Source of the DNA: JASEGV01 sp947085405
GTDB taxonomy: Bacteria > Bacteroidota > Ignavibacteria > UBA10030 > BY39
NCBI GenBank assembly: GCA_947085405.1
Contig: CAMTWO010000023.1
Location: 62,001 to 126,000, forward strand
Reading direction: 5' to 3'
DNA length: 64,000 bases
Of the stretch, positions 41,075 through 49,947 are shown one piece after another. Under the pieces are notes generated by a model. It saw nothing but the letters and a program-made list of their open reading frames with translations, did not search any database and was not told the DNA's origin. The position numbers and the translations under genes are program-made. Every line of letters begins with the position of its first letter. The stretch's first letter is position 1.

Positions 41075-43378
41075 TTACTTTATTTTTTCTATAGACAATA
41101 GTATTACTTCATTAGTTGCAGGCAGCGAGAACTCCGGCTCGATCTCGTGATTTGCTACAGATGATATCGCATCTTTAATCGCAAGCCACACAGAGAGTGC
41201 GAGCATAAACGGTGGCTCGCCAACCGCTTTACTCCTTCTGATTGTTCCAATAGGATTTGGCACATTTTCTAAAAGTTCAACACGAAAATCTTTAGGTATA
41301 TCCTGCACAGTCGGAATTTTATAAGTATCGGGTGAGTGAGTCATCAAATTACCTTTAGCGTCCCATTTAATTTCTTCAGTCGTTACCCATCCCAACCCTT
41401 GCACGAAACCCCCTTCAACCTGCCCGATATCAATTCCGGGATTGATAGAATCTCCTACATCTTGCACAATATCCGTTCTCAAAAGCGTATGCTGACCAGT
41501 AAGAATATCGATCATCACCTCAGAAACTGCTATTCCGAACGAATAATAAAAGAACGGTTTCCCCTGCCCTTTAATTTTATCCCATCCGATATCGGGAGTT
41601 TTATAAAAACCGGTTGAACTCAAACTCACTTGTCTGATATTCATTTGAAGCATCGCATCTGCGAACGAAATCCGACGATCGGGATGGTCGGAATCGAAAA
41701 TAAATCCATCCTTAAACAAGATGGAGTTTTGGAGTGAGGGATTGATGGAGTATTGAGCTGACCAAATGGTTGATAATTCTTTTGTGATGCGTTCTTTGAT
41801 TGTGTCTATTGCATTTTTGACAGCCATACCGTTCATGTCGGAGCCGGAAGAAGCCGCAGTTGCTGATGTATTCGGAACTTTGGATGTATTAGTTGCATTT
41901 ACTTTTACTTTTTCAATACTTACACCAAACTCAGCCGCTGCTATTTGCTGTATTTTTGTGTTGAGGCCCTGTCCCATCTCGGTGCCGCCGTGATTTACGA
42001 GAATTGTTCCGTCGGTGTACACATTTACAAGCGCCCCGGCTTGATTAAGAAATGTGGTCGTGAAGGAAATTCCAAATTTTACAGGAGTTAGTGCAAGTCC
42101 TTTTTTGTAAAATTCATTCTTCGCATTAAACTCGTTAACTTCCTTCCTCCGCTTTTCGTACTCAGAAGATTCTATCAACTTGTCGTATATCAGATTAAGA
42201 CGATTGTTCTCTACAGTTTGTCCGTAGTGTGTAACGTTGTGGGTTTCAGTTCCATAAAAATTTTTCAAACGAATTTCAGTCGGGTCTTTGTGTAGAAATC
42301 TCGCGACACGGTCTATAACTGTTTCCATCGCAGCCATCCCCTGCGGTCCGCCAAAACCCCGAAACGCAGTATTGGATGGAAGATTCGTTTTCCAAACAAG
42401 GGCAGTAACCGACATATTTGGAATGTAGTAAGAATTATCGGCGTGAAGCATTGTTCGCTCCATAATCGCAAATGATAAATCAGTTGCCGCTCCACCATCG
42501 CTATTAAACTCTAGTTTCAATGCGGTAATTTCACCTTCATCATCAAATCCAACTTCATATTTTGTCAGATAACGGTGCCGCTTACCCGTCATTATCATAT
42601 CGTCATCACGGAACAATCTTATTTTTACCGGACGTTTTGTAACTTTGCACAATAGCGCCGACCAGCATGCAACGTGATTTCCCTGTGTTTCTTTTCCGCC
42701 AAAGCCGCCGCCCATACGTCGGACTTCGACAACAACTTCGTTTCGATTGATACCGAGAACTTCGGCAACAAGTGTTTGAGTTTCAGAAGGATGTTGAGTT
42801 GAACTGAAAACGTTGATTTCGTTTCCCTCACCCGGAATACATAGGCAAGCTTGGGTTTCAAGATACCAGTGTTCCTGCGCCCCTGTACGAAGTTCGCCGT
42901 GAATATTATGCTGTGCCGATTTCAAAGCAGAGTCAGCATTTCCTCTTTCCATTTTACGAGGCGGACCTAACAAATTGTTTTTTGCAATTGCAGTTTCGAT
43001 ATCTAATATGGCATCGAGTGGTTCGTATTCAACGCTAATTAATTTTTCTGCTTCGCGGCATTGTTCTTCAGTTTCTGCCGCTATCAAAAACATTGCTTGT
43101 CCGACAAAAGTTATTTCGTTTTCAGCAAGCACTGGTTCGTCCTTTATCACCGGTCCCATCTGATTGTGTCCGGGAATATCTTTGAATGATAGAATTGCGT
43201 GAACGCCGGTAACTTTTTTTGCTTCGCTCAAATCAAACGATTTGATTTTTGCATGAGCGTGCGGTGAGTAAACTACTTTGCCGATAAGCAATTGTTCGTT
43301 CACGAGTATGTCGTCTATGTAAACGGCTTCACCTGTAACGTGAGCTATGCCGCTTTCGTGGGGAATTAGTTTGTCCAT
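41075..43378 (-). CDS. xdhB: Xanthine dehydrogenase molybdopterin subunit (set 2)
   Basis: This 767-residue large subunit of the classical bacterial XDH type has ESGIAHVTGEAVYIDDI at the start, then RMGGGFGGKETQGNH, NTAFRGFGGPQGMAAMETV, NHGGTEMGQGLNTKIQQIA and the C-terminal SKAVGEPPFMLALSV with the catalytic Glu. These loops match xanthine dehydrogenase more exactly than set 1. A region near residues 540-560 is encoded by a low-complexity DNA tract (about 41715-41760). Its partner with Fe-S and FAD domains (44364-45863) lies upstream, separated by an S23 gene and a TA remnant. Confidence 0.93.
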   Translation of the reverse strand: MDKLIPHESGIAHVTGEAVYIDDILVNEQLLIGKVVYSPHAHAKIKSFDLSEAKKVTGVHAILSFKDIPGHNQMGPVIKDEPVLAENEITFVGQAMFLIAAETEEQCREAEKLISVEYEPLDAILDIETAIAKNNLLGPPRKMERGNADSALKSAQHNIHGELRTGAQEHWYLETQACLCIPGEGNEINVFSSTQHPSETQTLVAEVLGINRNEVVVEVRRMGGGFGGKETQGNHVACWSALLCKVTKRPVKIRLFRDDDMIMTGKRHRYLTKYEVGFDDEGEITALKLEFNSDGGAATDLSFAIMERTMLHADNSYYIPNMSVTALVWKTNLPSNTAFRGFGGPQGMAAMETVIDRVARFLHKDPTEIRLKNFYGTETHNVTHYGQTVENNRLNLIYDKLIESSEYEKRRKEVNEFNAKNEFYKKGLALTPVKFGISFTTTFLNQAGALVNVYTDGTILVNHGGTEMGQGLNTKIQQIAAAEFGVSIEKVKVNATNTSKVPNTSATAASSGSDMNGMAVKNAIDTIKERITKELSTIWSAQYSINPSLQNSILFKDGFIFDSDHPDRRISFADAMLQMNIRQVSLSSTGFYKTPDIGWDKIKGQGKPFFYYSFGIAVSEVMIDILTGQHTLLRTDIVQDVGDSINPGIDIGQVEGGFVQGLGWVTTEEIKWDAKGNLMTHSPDTYKIPTVQDIPKDFRVELLENVPNPIGTIRRSKAVGEPPFMLALSVWLAIKDAISSVANHEIEPEFSLPATNEVILLSIEKIK

Positions 43379-43435
43379 TTATAGTTATTCATTAATTAAT
43401 AATTTTCTTCTTTCAATAAAATCAAAATTAAGGCG

Positions 43436-43524
43436 TATTGGATAATTGGAGTAGTGGAGTATTGTGATCATATTATTGTGGTACAATACCATAACTCCAT
43501 TTATCCATCAATCCATTAATCCTC
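43436..43524. repeat. ATCCATTAATCC-type word tract 3' of the second S23 gene
   Basis: This tract contains TTGGAGTAGTGGAGTATTG and CATTTATCCATCAATCCATT. A matching tract (43969-44040) lies on the other side of the S23 gene, so the gene is bracketed by related low-complexity sequence. Confidence 0.6.
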
Positions 43525-43968
43525 TCATGGATTGTACTCGGCTATTTCTTCTGATATTTTATTTATCCAAGTACCATCATCCTTTTTACGTTCCAAGCTT
43601 TCGATTAGACGGAGTAATTTGTTCTCAAGTTCATAGTGAAGAACATCAATACTTTCGAATTGAACTTCCGAGATCAGATTTGTTTCGTTTAATCCGATTA
43701 TTCTTGTCAAAGTTTCTGAAAGTGAACCAAGCGCAATATACAAGTGCTGAATGTATTCCTTAATCGAACGCCGGCTATATCCTTCCGCGATATTAGATGA
43801 CACGGATTGTGCCGCATCGAAAATTTGCGCGCGAAGTTTAAAATCAATTTTTAAATCACCCACAATTTGCCAAATAAGTTTGTAAAGCTGTATAGCAAGT
43901 TGCCAAACATCCAACTTCATATACGCGCGGTTAATATTTTTACGTACCGTATATTCTTTCTTTTCCAT
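43525..43968 (-). CDS. Four-helix-bundle protein (S23/IVP family), second copy
   Basis: This 147-residue helical protein has YMKLDVWQLAIQLYKLIWQI, then DAAQSVSSNIAEGYSRRSIK and EYIQHLYIALGSLSETLT, the standard S23 blocks. It is only distantly similar to the copy at 23404-23757, so the two are not a recent duplication. It separates the two genes of the set 2 hydroxylase. Function is unknown; the related Avd proteins bind nucleic acid. An alternative start at the methionine in YMKLDVW would trim 16 residues. Confidence 0.87.
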   Translation of the reverse strand: MEKKEYTVRKNINRAYMKLDVWQLAIQLYKLIWQIVGDLKIDFKLRAQIFDAAQSVSSNIAEGYSRRSIKEYIQHLYIALGSLSETLTRIIGLNETNLISEVQFESIDVLHYELENKLLRLIESLERKKDDGTWINKISEEIAEYNP

Positions 43969-44045
43969 TCATCCACCAATCCATTTATCCAATATTCCAT
44001 CACTCCATAAATCCAATATTCTATTAATCCATTTCCTTCGTTTCA
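43969..44045. repeat. ATCCATTTATCC-type word tract 5' of the second S23 gene
   Basis: The tract is a degenerate series of CACCAATCCATTTATCC, ATTCCATCACTCC and AATCCAATATTC. It begins at the S23 start codon and ends next to a truncated toxin gene. Confidence 0.6.
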
Positions 44046-44055
44046 TACCAAAACT

Positions 44056-44127
44056 TTATTTGTTCAAAATGTTTATATTTCCAAGCGTCACAAAACCGCT
44101 CGTATCTGCAAAGATTTCTTCGATCAT
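44056..44127 (-). pseudogene. Truncated PIN-domain (VapC-like) toxin
   Basis: An ATG overlapping the upstream antitoxin stop as ATGA opens a 23-codon frame starting MIEEIFADTSGFVTLGN. The IFADTSGF piece is the first strand of PIN-domain toxins, including the first catalytic Asp. The frame ends after 23 residues, where the sequence runs into the ATCCATT-type word tract that brackets the S23 gene. The rest of the toxin is missing. Confidence 0.65.
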
Positions 44128-44351
44128 CGCTTCTTTCCATATAAGGATTTATTATGGTTTTGAGAAGCATTTTTTACACCTTTCCCGGAACCTTTCATTG
44201 GTTTCCATCGAAACAGAGAATCGGTTTCTCGCAAAGCAAACCATTCGAGAATTTCTCGCACGTAATCATCAAGTTGTTTCGCATTCCTTTTCGCTGCTAA
44301 TTTAAGTATACGTGCAGAATTATTATTTATTTTAATAGTTAATTGTTCCAT
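44124..44351 (-). CDS. VapB-like antitoxin (orphaned)
   Basis: This 75-residue protein starts MEQLTIKINNNSARILKLAAKRNAKQ, similar to short ribbon-helix-helix-type antitoxins, with a basic C-terminal tail (KPMKGSGKGVKNASQNHN). It overlaps a truncated PIN toxin by 4 bp, which identifies it as the antitoxin member. It lies 12 bp downstream of the set 2 Fe-S/FAD gene. With the toxin broken it is probably a relic or a free regulator. Confidence 0.68.
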   Translation of the reverse strand: MEQLTIKINNNSARILKLAAKRNAKQLDDYVREILEWFALRETDSLFRWKPMKGSGKGVKNASQNHNKSLYGKKR

Positions 44352-44363
44352 AAAATCTACCTT

Positions 44364-45863
44364 CTATTTAGTGGTCGTTTCCTGCCAAAATTTCAACAAC
44401 AAATTTCTTGCAGCTACTTTTCTAAACTCTGCACTTCCTCGCACATCCGAAATCGGTGTAAAATCTTGATCAATTGATTGCATCGCTTCTTCGACAGTCT
44501 TTCTTTCCCAAAGTTTTCCGATGAGAAAATTTTCAGTTGTGCTTGCGCGTTTCGTGGTTACTGCCATTCCTCCGTATGCTAATATAATTGACTTTACAAC
44601 ACCTTTTTCTAATTCCAAACTGAACCCGGCGCTTAATGTGGAAATATCTAAATCCTTCCGTTTGGAAACTTTGTATGATTTTACAATCACACCATTGGGC
44701 TGCTTCGGTAATATAATAGAGGCGATCAATTCATCCGACTTGCGGAGAGTTTTCCGGTAGCCGACAAAATAATCGTTTAACGAAACTTCGCGCTTACTGT
44801 TTACACTTTGGAGTTCAACTTTTGCACCGTAAGCGATCAACACCGGAAGTGCATCTCCTATTGGTGAAGCAGTTCCAAGATTTCCACCAAGCGTTGCAAC
44901 ATTGCGAATCTGATTTGAAGCAAAAACATTTAGCATCTGATGTAGTGCCGGGAAACTTTTCTCGACACATATTCTTACATCGTTCAGTATAACACCGGCA
45001 CCGATAGCAAGTTCCGATTTCGTTTCTTTGACAACTTTCAATTCTTCTATACCGGATATATCAATGAGTTCTGTAAGAAGTTCGTGTCCCTTTGTAACTC
45101 TGAGTGCGACATCTGTGGCGCCGCCTAACACAATCGCATCAGGATATTTTTGTTTTAATAATAACACCTCCTCCATAGTTGCCGGACGGAAGTACTGTTG
45201 ATTATTAGATTTAATATGGATTGATTCACTCGGAATCGTTTTTAGCAGTTCAATAATTCGAGGTTCGTCTGTGGTAAAATGATCAACTCCGTTGTGTGTG
45301 CAGGCATGCGAAGCTGCATCGACAATGGGCCTGTAACCGGTGCAGCGACAAAGATTGCCTGTAATCGCATCATCAATTTGAGCGCGTGATGGATTTGGAT
45401 TTTCTTTGTACAATTCAAACATCGCCATCACTATACCGGGAGTGCAGAAACCGCATTGACTTCCGTATTCCTCTACCATAGTTTGCTGAACGGGATGCAG
45501 TTTGGCATCGGCTGATTTTAGGTTCTCAACCGTGATGAGTTGTTTACCGTGAAGCATCGGAAGGAAAATCAAGCATGAATCGACAGCTTTGTAACGAATT
45601 CGGTCATTTTCTACCCCGCCAGACCGACCCGCCTGACCCGCTCGACCATCGGACGAGCCGTCGGGCAGGTGCCGGGCTGGTTCGCCTAAAACAACCGTGC
45701 AGGCGCCGCAGTCGCCTTCGGCGCAGCCTTCTTTAACACCTTTGTGGTTTGGAAATTTTCGCAGATAGTTCAAGACTGTTGTTGTGGGGGTCAATCCGTT
45801 TGCCGAGTTGAAATCGACCTGTGTTATTTTACCGTCGAGTATAAAAGAGATTTTTGAATTCAT
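44364..45863 (-). CDS. xdhA: Xanthine dehydrogenase small subunit: fused [2Fe-2S] and FAD domains (set 2)
   Basis: This roughly 499-residue protein joins a ferredoxin domain (EGCAEGDCGACTVVLGE, then AVDSCLIFLPMLHG), a second-cluster domain (CGFCTPGIVM, NLCRCTGYRP) and an FAD domain (ILGGATDVALRVTKG, QIRNVATLGGNLGTASPIGD). Its electrons would flow Mo to Fe-S to FAD. The start at 45863 (MNSKISFILDGK) fits the family; the open frame extends further upstream. About 25 extra residues (PARHLPDGSSDGRAGQAG and following) interrupt the first cluster domain. They are encoded by a GC-rich palindromic insert, 45598-45690. All cluster cysteines remain. Confidence 0.92.
   Translation of the reverse strand: MNSKISFILDGKITQVDFNSANGLTPTTTVLNYLRKFPNHKGVKEGCAEGDCGACTVVLGEPARHLPDGSSDGRAGQAGRSGGVENDRIRYKAVDSCLIFLPMLHGKQLITVENLKSADAKLHPVQQTMVEEYGSQCGFCTPGIVMAMFELYKENPNPSRAQIDDAITGNLCRCTGYRPIVDAASHACTHNGVDHFTTDEPRIIELLKTIPSESIHIKSNNQQYFRPATMEEVLLLKQKYPDAIVLGGATDVALRVTKGHELLTELIDISGIEELKVVKETKSELAIGAGVILNDVRICVEKSFPALHQMLNVFASNQIRNVATLGGNLGTASPIGDALPVLIAYGAKVELQSVNSKREVSLNDYFVGYRKTLRKSDELIASIILPKQPNGVIVKSYKVSKRKDLDISTLSAGFSLELEKGVVKSIILAYGGMAVTTKRASTTENFLIGKLWERKTVEEAMQSIDQDFTPISDVRGSAEFRKVAARNLLLKFWQETTTK
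45598..45690. repeat. GC-rich palindromic insert inside the set 2 small subunit gene
   Basis: The block is far richer in GC than the surrounding gene. It contains partly complementary arms (on the minus strand CCTGCCCG against CGGGTCAGG, with inner CTCG/CGAG). It shares GCTGGTTCGCC with the palindrome region near 46275. The gene frame is preserved through it. Confidence 0.75.
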
Positions 45864-46380
45864 AAGATTTTTGTAATTACTAATACTGATTTGAATATAA
45901 TTAGAAACTGCGGGAAATTCAATTGAATCTGAATATAATTTCATATTTTTCTTATTTTGCTTTTGCCGGCAGTGTTTATTAACTTTTGTCATCATTATCC
46001 TTAACTGTCTAAATACTGTATTATTGCCGACGGTTAGGGATAGGTGTGTTTAGGATTTTTGATTTTTGACCTACAACCAACGACTATAACTGATAACTGA
46101 TAACTAAAAACGTTTTTGAGTTAATGCCTGCCCGCCGAACTTGTAGCTTTGAGGCAGGCGGGGTTTTTGGTTTTAGTTAATTAGTTGCTTGTTTTAGGTT
46201 ATTAGTTTCACGAATTACTTAAAATCTTGTGGTGAGCTAAAGCGAACCATAAAAACTATTAACTCCTCCTGCCCGCTGGTTCGCCCGATGAATCTGACTG
46301 GATTCAGTCGATCGGGGGGAGATTTTAGATTCCCACATGCGCTGAAGCTTCGGCGGGTAAATTAGATTTTAGATTTTGCA
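45864..46380. other. Divergent intergenic region between the hydroxylase operon and mfd
   Basis: No gene is seen in these 517 bp; a short in-frame extension of the small-subunit ORF reaches 45995 but looks non-coding. The region contains TAACTGATAACTGATAACTA-type words (about 46086-46108). It also has a hairpin with GCCTGCC/GGCAGGC arms followed by GGGGTTTTT (46126-46166) and a hairpin CCCGAT...GACTG-GATT-CAGTC...ATCGGG (46284-46316). Promoters for both divergent genes must lie here. Confidence 0.6.
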
Positions 46381-49300
46381 ATGATTGATACGATAAAAAA
46401 TAATATATACAACTCCGAGCCGTTTCAAAATTTTGAAACGCTCCTCGAAAACAAACAGCACGATATTTCTGTTCATAATCTTTACGGATCGTTAGCTGCT
46501 TTTCTTGCTGCTATGGTTTTTGAGAAAAGCGGGCACGTGCTACTCGTTACTCCCGATAAAGATACTACCGAAAAAATTTACGACGACTGTTCGCTCATCC
46601 TCGGCACCGGAAACGTTTGTCTCTTCGGCGAACGGCCCCCTAAAGATGTAGAACTTCTCGATTTAAGTGCACCGGTCTCACAAATCGAAACGCTTCGCTC
46701 TCTTTCCGCCGGAAAACCGTGCGTTGTCGTCGCTTCACCATACTCGCTCGTCAGTAAATTATCAGCGCCCGATAAGTTCAAAAAAAATATTATCGAACTT
46801 GTTTCAAATCAAAATTATGATTTTCAAAAACTGATAGATCAACTTCATAATTTTCAATTCCAAAGAAAAGATTTTGTAGAGTCGTATGGCGATTTTGCTG
46901 TTCGAGGGGGTATTTTAGATATCTTCCCGTTCGTCGGAACGAATCCCGTTCGATTAGAATTCTGGGGTAACACGATTGAATCGATCCGCGAGTTCGACGC
47001 AATATCGCAGCGTTCAATCCGCCAACTCGAAAGGGCAAGCGTTGTCCCGGATGTCCATGATGAAGATGTTGAGTTACAAAGTTCGGTATTCGATTATCTG
47101 CCTGATAACACATTCATAATTTTACACCAATCCGACCTGATTGAAAGTGAAGTTGAAGAACTGCACCGCGAAGGATACACTAACATTTTCGACTGGAATT
47201 TCATCTCAGAAAAAATCTCAAAATTTTCAACGATAAAAAATCTTGAGTTAATTAAGCACAATACTAAACCCATCGACTTCTCTTCCTCAGCTCAACCCGC
47301 ATTTAATAAAAGTGTAAACAGGTTGGTTGATAAATTGACTGAATTAACTTTTTCAGGATATCAAACATACATCACCTGCGATACGAAAGAGGAAGCGGAA
47401 AGATTAGAAGAACTTATACAGGAAGTTTTGACGAGAGAGCATGGCGAATCAAGAATTCCGAATGAAGAATTTAGAATAACAGAATTGAGTCGCCCGGAAT
47501 CAGGGATCAGTATAGAGTATCAAATAATTACCGAGCCATTCCATTCGGGTTTTATTTATCCCCCCGCAAAAATTGCTCTTCTTACTGAACACGAAATTTT
47601 CGGAAGAATAAAACAACGAAGCACAACGAGTCGCAGGAAGTTCAAAGGAATTTCTTTTAAGGAACTTACACAACTAAGGCGCGGCGACTATGTAACACAC
47701 ATCGACTATGGAATCGGAAAATTCGAAGGAATGCAAAAATTGAATGTCGGCGGTATCGAACAAGAAGTAGTCAGAATTATTTATCGCGACGACGATACAC
47801 TCTATCTTAATTTGAACTATGTAAATAAAATTCAAAAGTATTCGTCGCAAGAAGGACATTTACCAACTCTAAACAAACTCGGATCGAAAGATTGGGAACT
47901 ATTAAAACAACGGGCAAAGAAAAAAATAAAAGATATTGCACGCGATTTAATAAAACTTTATGCGCTGCGGAAAAAAGAAACCGGCTTCGCTTTCTCAACC
48001 GATTCGCATTGGCAGAAAGAACTTGAAGCTTCGTTTATGTACGAAGATACACCCGACCAGGCAACATCGACATCAGATATCAAGCGAGATATGGAGAGCA
48101 GTTCTCCGATGGATCGTCTCATTTGCGGCGATGTTGGGTTTGGTAAAACCGAAGTTGCAGTGCGCGCCACATTTAAAGCCGTGATGGATAATAAGCAAGT
48201 CGGAATTTTGGTACCCACTACTATCCTTGCACAGCAGCATTACAATACATTTCGGGATCGGCTTGAGAGATATTCTGTGAAAATCGAATCGCTCTCACGT
48301 TTCAAATCGAAGAAAGAACAGAAACAGACACTCGAAAATCTTAATACCGGAAAAACCGATGTAATCATCGGAACGCACCGGTTGCTTTCAAAAGATGTTG
48401 CCTTTAAAGATTTAGGACTTTTAATAATTGACGAAGAACATCGCTTCGGAGTTTCGGCAAAAGAAAAATTGAGGATGCTTCGTTCGACTGTTGATACGCT
48501 CACATTAACAGCAACGCCGATTCCGCGAACTCTTCATTTTTCGTTACTCGGTGCGCGCGATTTATCGCTGATCAATACTCCACCGCGAAACCGTTTACCG
48601 ATAATTACAGAAATTGTTCCCGCCACCAACGGACGGAAATTTCACTGGGAAATTGTGAGAGAAGCTATTCTGAAAGAAATGCACCGCGCCGGGCAAGTTT
48701 ATTTTGTGCACGACCGTGTTCAAAATATTGATGAGATTGCATCGCTGATTAAACAACACATACCTGAAGCGAAGATTTTTGCGGCGCACGGACAGATGCG
48801 CGGACATGCGTTGGAAAAAATTATGATGGATTTTTTAGAAAAGAAATTTGACGTCCTTGTTGCTACAAAAATTATCGAATCGGGTTTGGATATTCCGAAT
48901 GTAAATACAATTATAATTAACCGTGCCGACAGGTTTGGAATGGCTGAGTTGTATCAGTTGCGGGGCAGAGTCGGGCGGTCGAATGTTCAGGCATACGCTT
49001 ATTTGATTACGCCTCCGCTAAACTCGATGCCGCGAACAGCCATTCGGAAATTACAATCTATTGTTGAATTCACAGAGCTTGGTTCGGGATTTAACCTTGC
49101 GATGCGCGATTTAGAAATCCGTGGCGCCGGCAATCTTCTGGGCGCTGAGCAATCGGGCTATATAATCGATATGGGTTTTGAAACTTATGAAAAAATTTTG
49201 GAACAGGCAGTTGACGAAATTAAGCAGGAAGAGTTCAAAGAAATTTTCGATATTGAAAAACTATCGAAGCCAAAAGTTGAAGCTACAATCGACACCGACA

Positions 49301-49752
49301 TTGAAGCACTAATTCCCGATTTTTATGTCGAGCGGGATTATGAGCGATTAGAAATCTACCGCCGGCTTTATAAATTAGATGACGCTTCAAAGATTAATGA
49401 AATCAGAATGGAATTGAAAGACAGGTTCGGCGAGTATCCACCTGAAGTTGAAAATTTATTTAAACTCATTGAGCTTCGCATAACTGCCTCCAATTTCTTT
49501 CTCAAAGGTATTAAGATATCTAAATCAAATTTAATACTGCTGCTGCCTGGATACGACAATCAGATTTTTTATGGCGATACTGATTCTATATTTCAAAAAC
49601 TCACCCGTAATGTAGGAGCTCACCAGGAATTAAAGCCACATTTCAGCGAAACGAAAACACAATTTCAGTTAAATTTATTGCTCCCAAATATTGCTGACAC
49701 AGTACAAAAAATTGAAAAAACAATGGAGATATTGAAGCTATTATTCGATTGA
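46381..49752 (+). CDS. mfd: Transcription-repair coupling factor
   Basis: This 1123-residue ATP-dependent translocase removes stalled RNA polymerase and recruits UvrA. An N-terminal UvrB-like region includes DFAVRGGILDIFPF. The CarD-like RNA polymerase interaction domain lies near RRGDYVTHIDYGIGKFEGM. The helicase core has Walker A CGDVGFGKTEVAVRA, DEEH box IIDEEHRFGV, ATPIPRTL, and the C-terminal TRG motif region (LRGRVGRSNVQAYAYLI). The TRCF domain follows from about residue 990. Length is normal for Mfd and no truncation is seen. It stands alone on the plus strand. Confidence 0.97.
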   Translation: MIDTIKNNIYNSEPFQNFETLLENKQHDISVHNLYGSLAAFLAAMVFEKSGHVLLVTPDKDTTEKIYDDCSLILGTGNVCLFGERPPKDVELLDLSAPVSQIETLRSLSAGKPCVVVASPYSLVSKLSAPDKFKKNIIELVSNQNYDFQKLIDQLHNFQFQRKDFVESYGDFAVRGGILDIFPFVGTNPVRLEFWGNTIESIREFDAISQRSIRQLERASVVPDVHDEDVELQSSVFDYLPDNTFIILHQSDLIESEVEELHREGYTNIFDWNFISEKISKFSTIKNLELIKHNTKPIDFSSSAQPAFNKSVNRLVDKLTELTFSGYQTYITCDTKEEAERLEELIQEVLTREHGESRIPNEEFRITELSRPESGISIEYQIITEPFHSGFIYPPAKIALLTEHEIFGRIKQRSTTSRRKFKGISFKELTQLRRGDYVTHIDYGIGKFEGMQKLNVGGIEQEVVRIIYRDDDTLYLNLNYVNKIQKYSSQEGHLPTLNKLGSKDWELLKQRAKKKIKDIARDLIKLYALRKKETGFAFSTDSHWQKELEASFMYEDTPDQATSTSDIKRDMESSSPMDRLICGDVGFGKTEVAVRATFKAVMDNKQVGILVPTTILAQQHYNTFRDRLERYSVKIESLSRFKSKKEQKQTLENLNTGKTDVIIGTHRLLSKDVAFKDLGLLIIDEEHRFGVSAKEKLRMLRSTVDTLTLTATPIPRTLHFSLLGARDLSLINTPPRNRLPIITEIVPATNGRKFHWEIVREAILKEMHRAGQVYFVHDRVQNIDEIASLIKQHIPEAKIFAAHGQMRGHALEKIMMDFLEKKFDVLVATKIIESGLDIPNVNTIIINRADRFGMAELYQLRGRVGRSNVQAYAYLITPPLNSMPRTAIRKLQSIVEFTELGSGFNLAMRDLEIRGAGNLLGAEQSGYIIDMGFETYEKILEQAVDEIKQEEFKEIFDIEKLSKPKVEATIDTDIEALIPDFYVERDYERLEIYRRLYKLDDASKINEIRMELKDRFGEYPPEVENLFKLIELRITASNFFLKGIKISKSNLILLLPGYDNQIFYGDTDSIFQKLTRNVGAHQELKPHFSETKTQFQLNLLLPNIADTVQKIEKTMEILKLLFD

Positions 49753-49947
49753 CCTTACTCATTCTTTCCTACTTTCTATAATATTTGCGTAGCATTTTTC
49801 AAATTTGAGATTGTTAAGAGCATAATATTGCCAAACGCAACTAATTCTCCATTTTTCCAGTTTGTTTGAGGCATTTTTGAATAGTTGTAATCTGGCACAA
49901 GTTATGAACAAATTTAGGTACTTATTATTTGTAACGATAAATCATTT

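Noticed and set aside
45864..45995. Upstream extension of the set 2 small subunit to 45995
   Set aside because: The added 44 residues are basic and low in similarity to any XDH, while the ATG at 45863 gives the usual N-terminus.
46126..46166. Intrinsic terminator (hairpin followed by GGGGTTTTT)
   Set aside because: It lies between divergent genes where no plus-strand transcript should end; it fits the palindromic repeat family better.
49893..49907. TGGCAC site upstream of the heme kinase as a sigma-54 promoter
   Set aside because: The -24 box is good but nothing like TTGC follows at the right spacing, so it was not listed.
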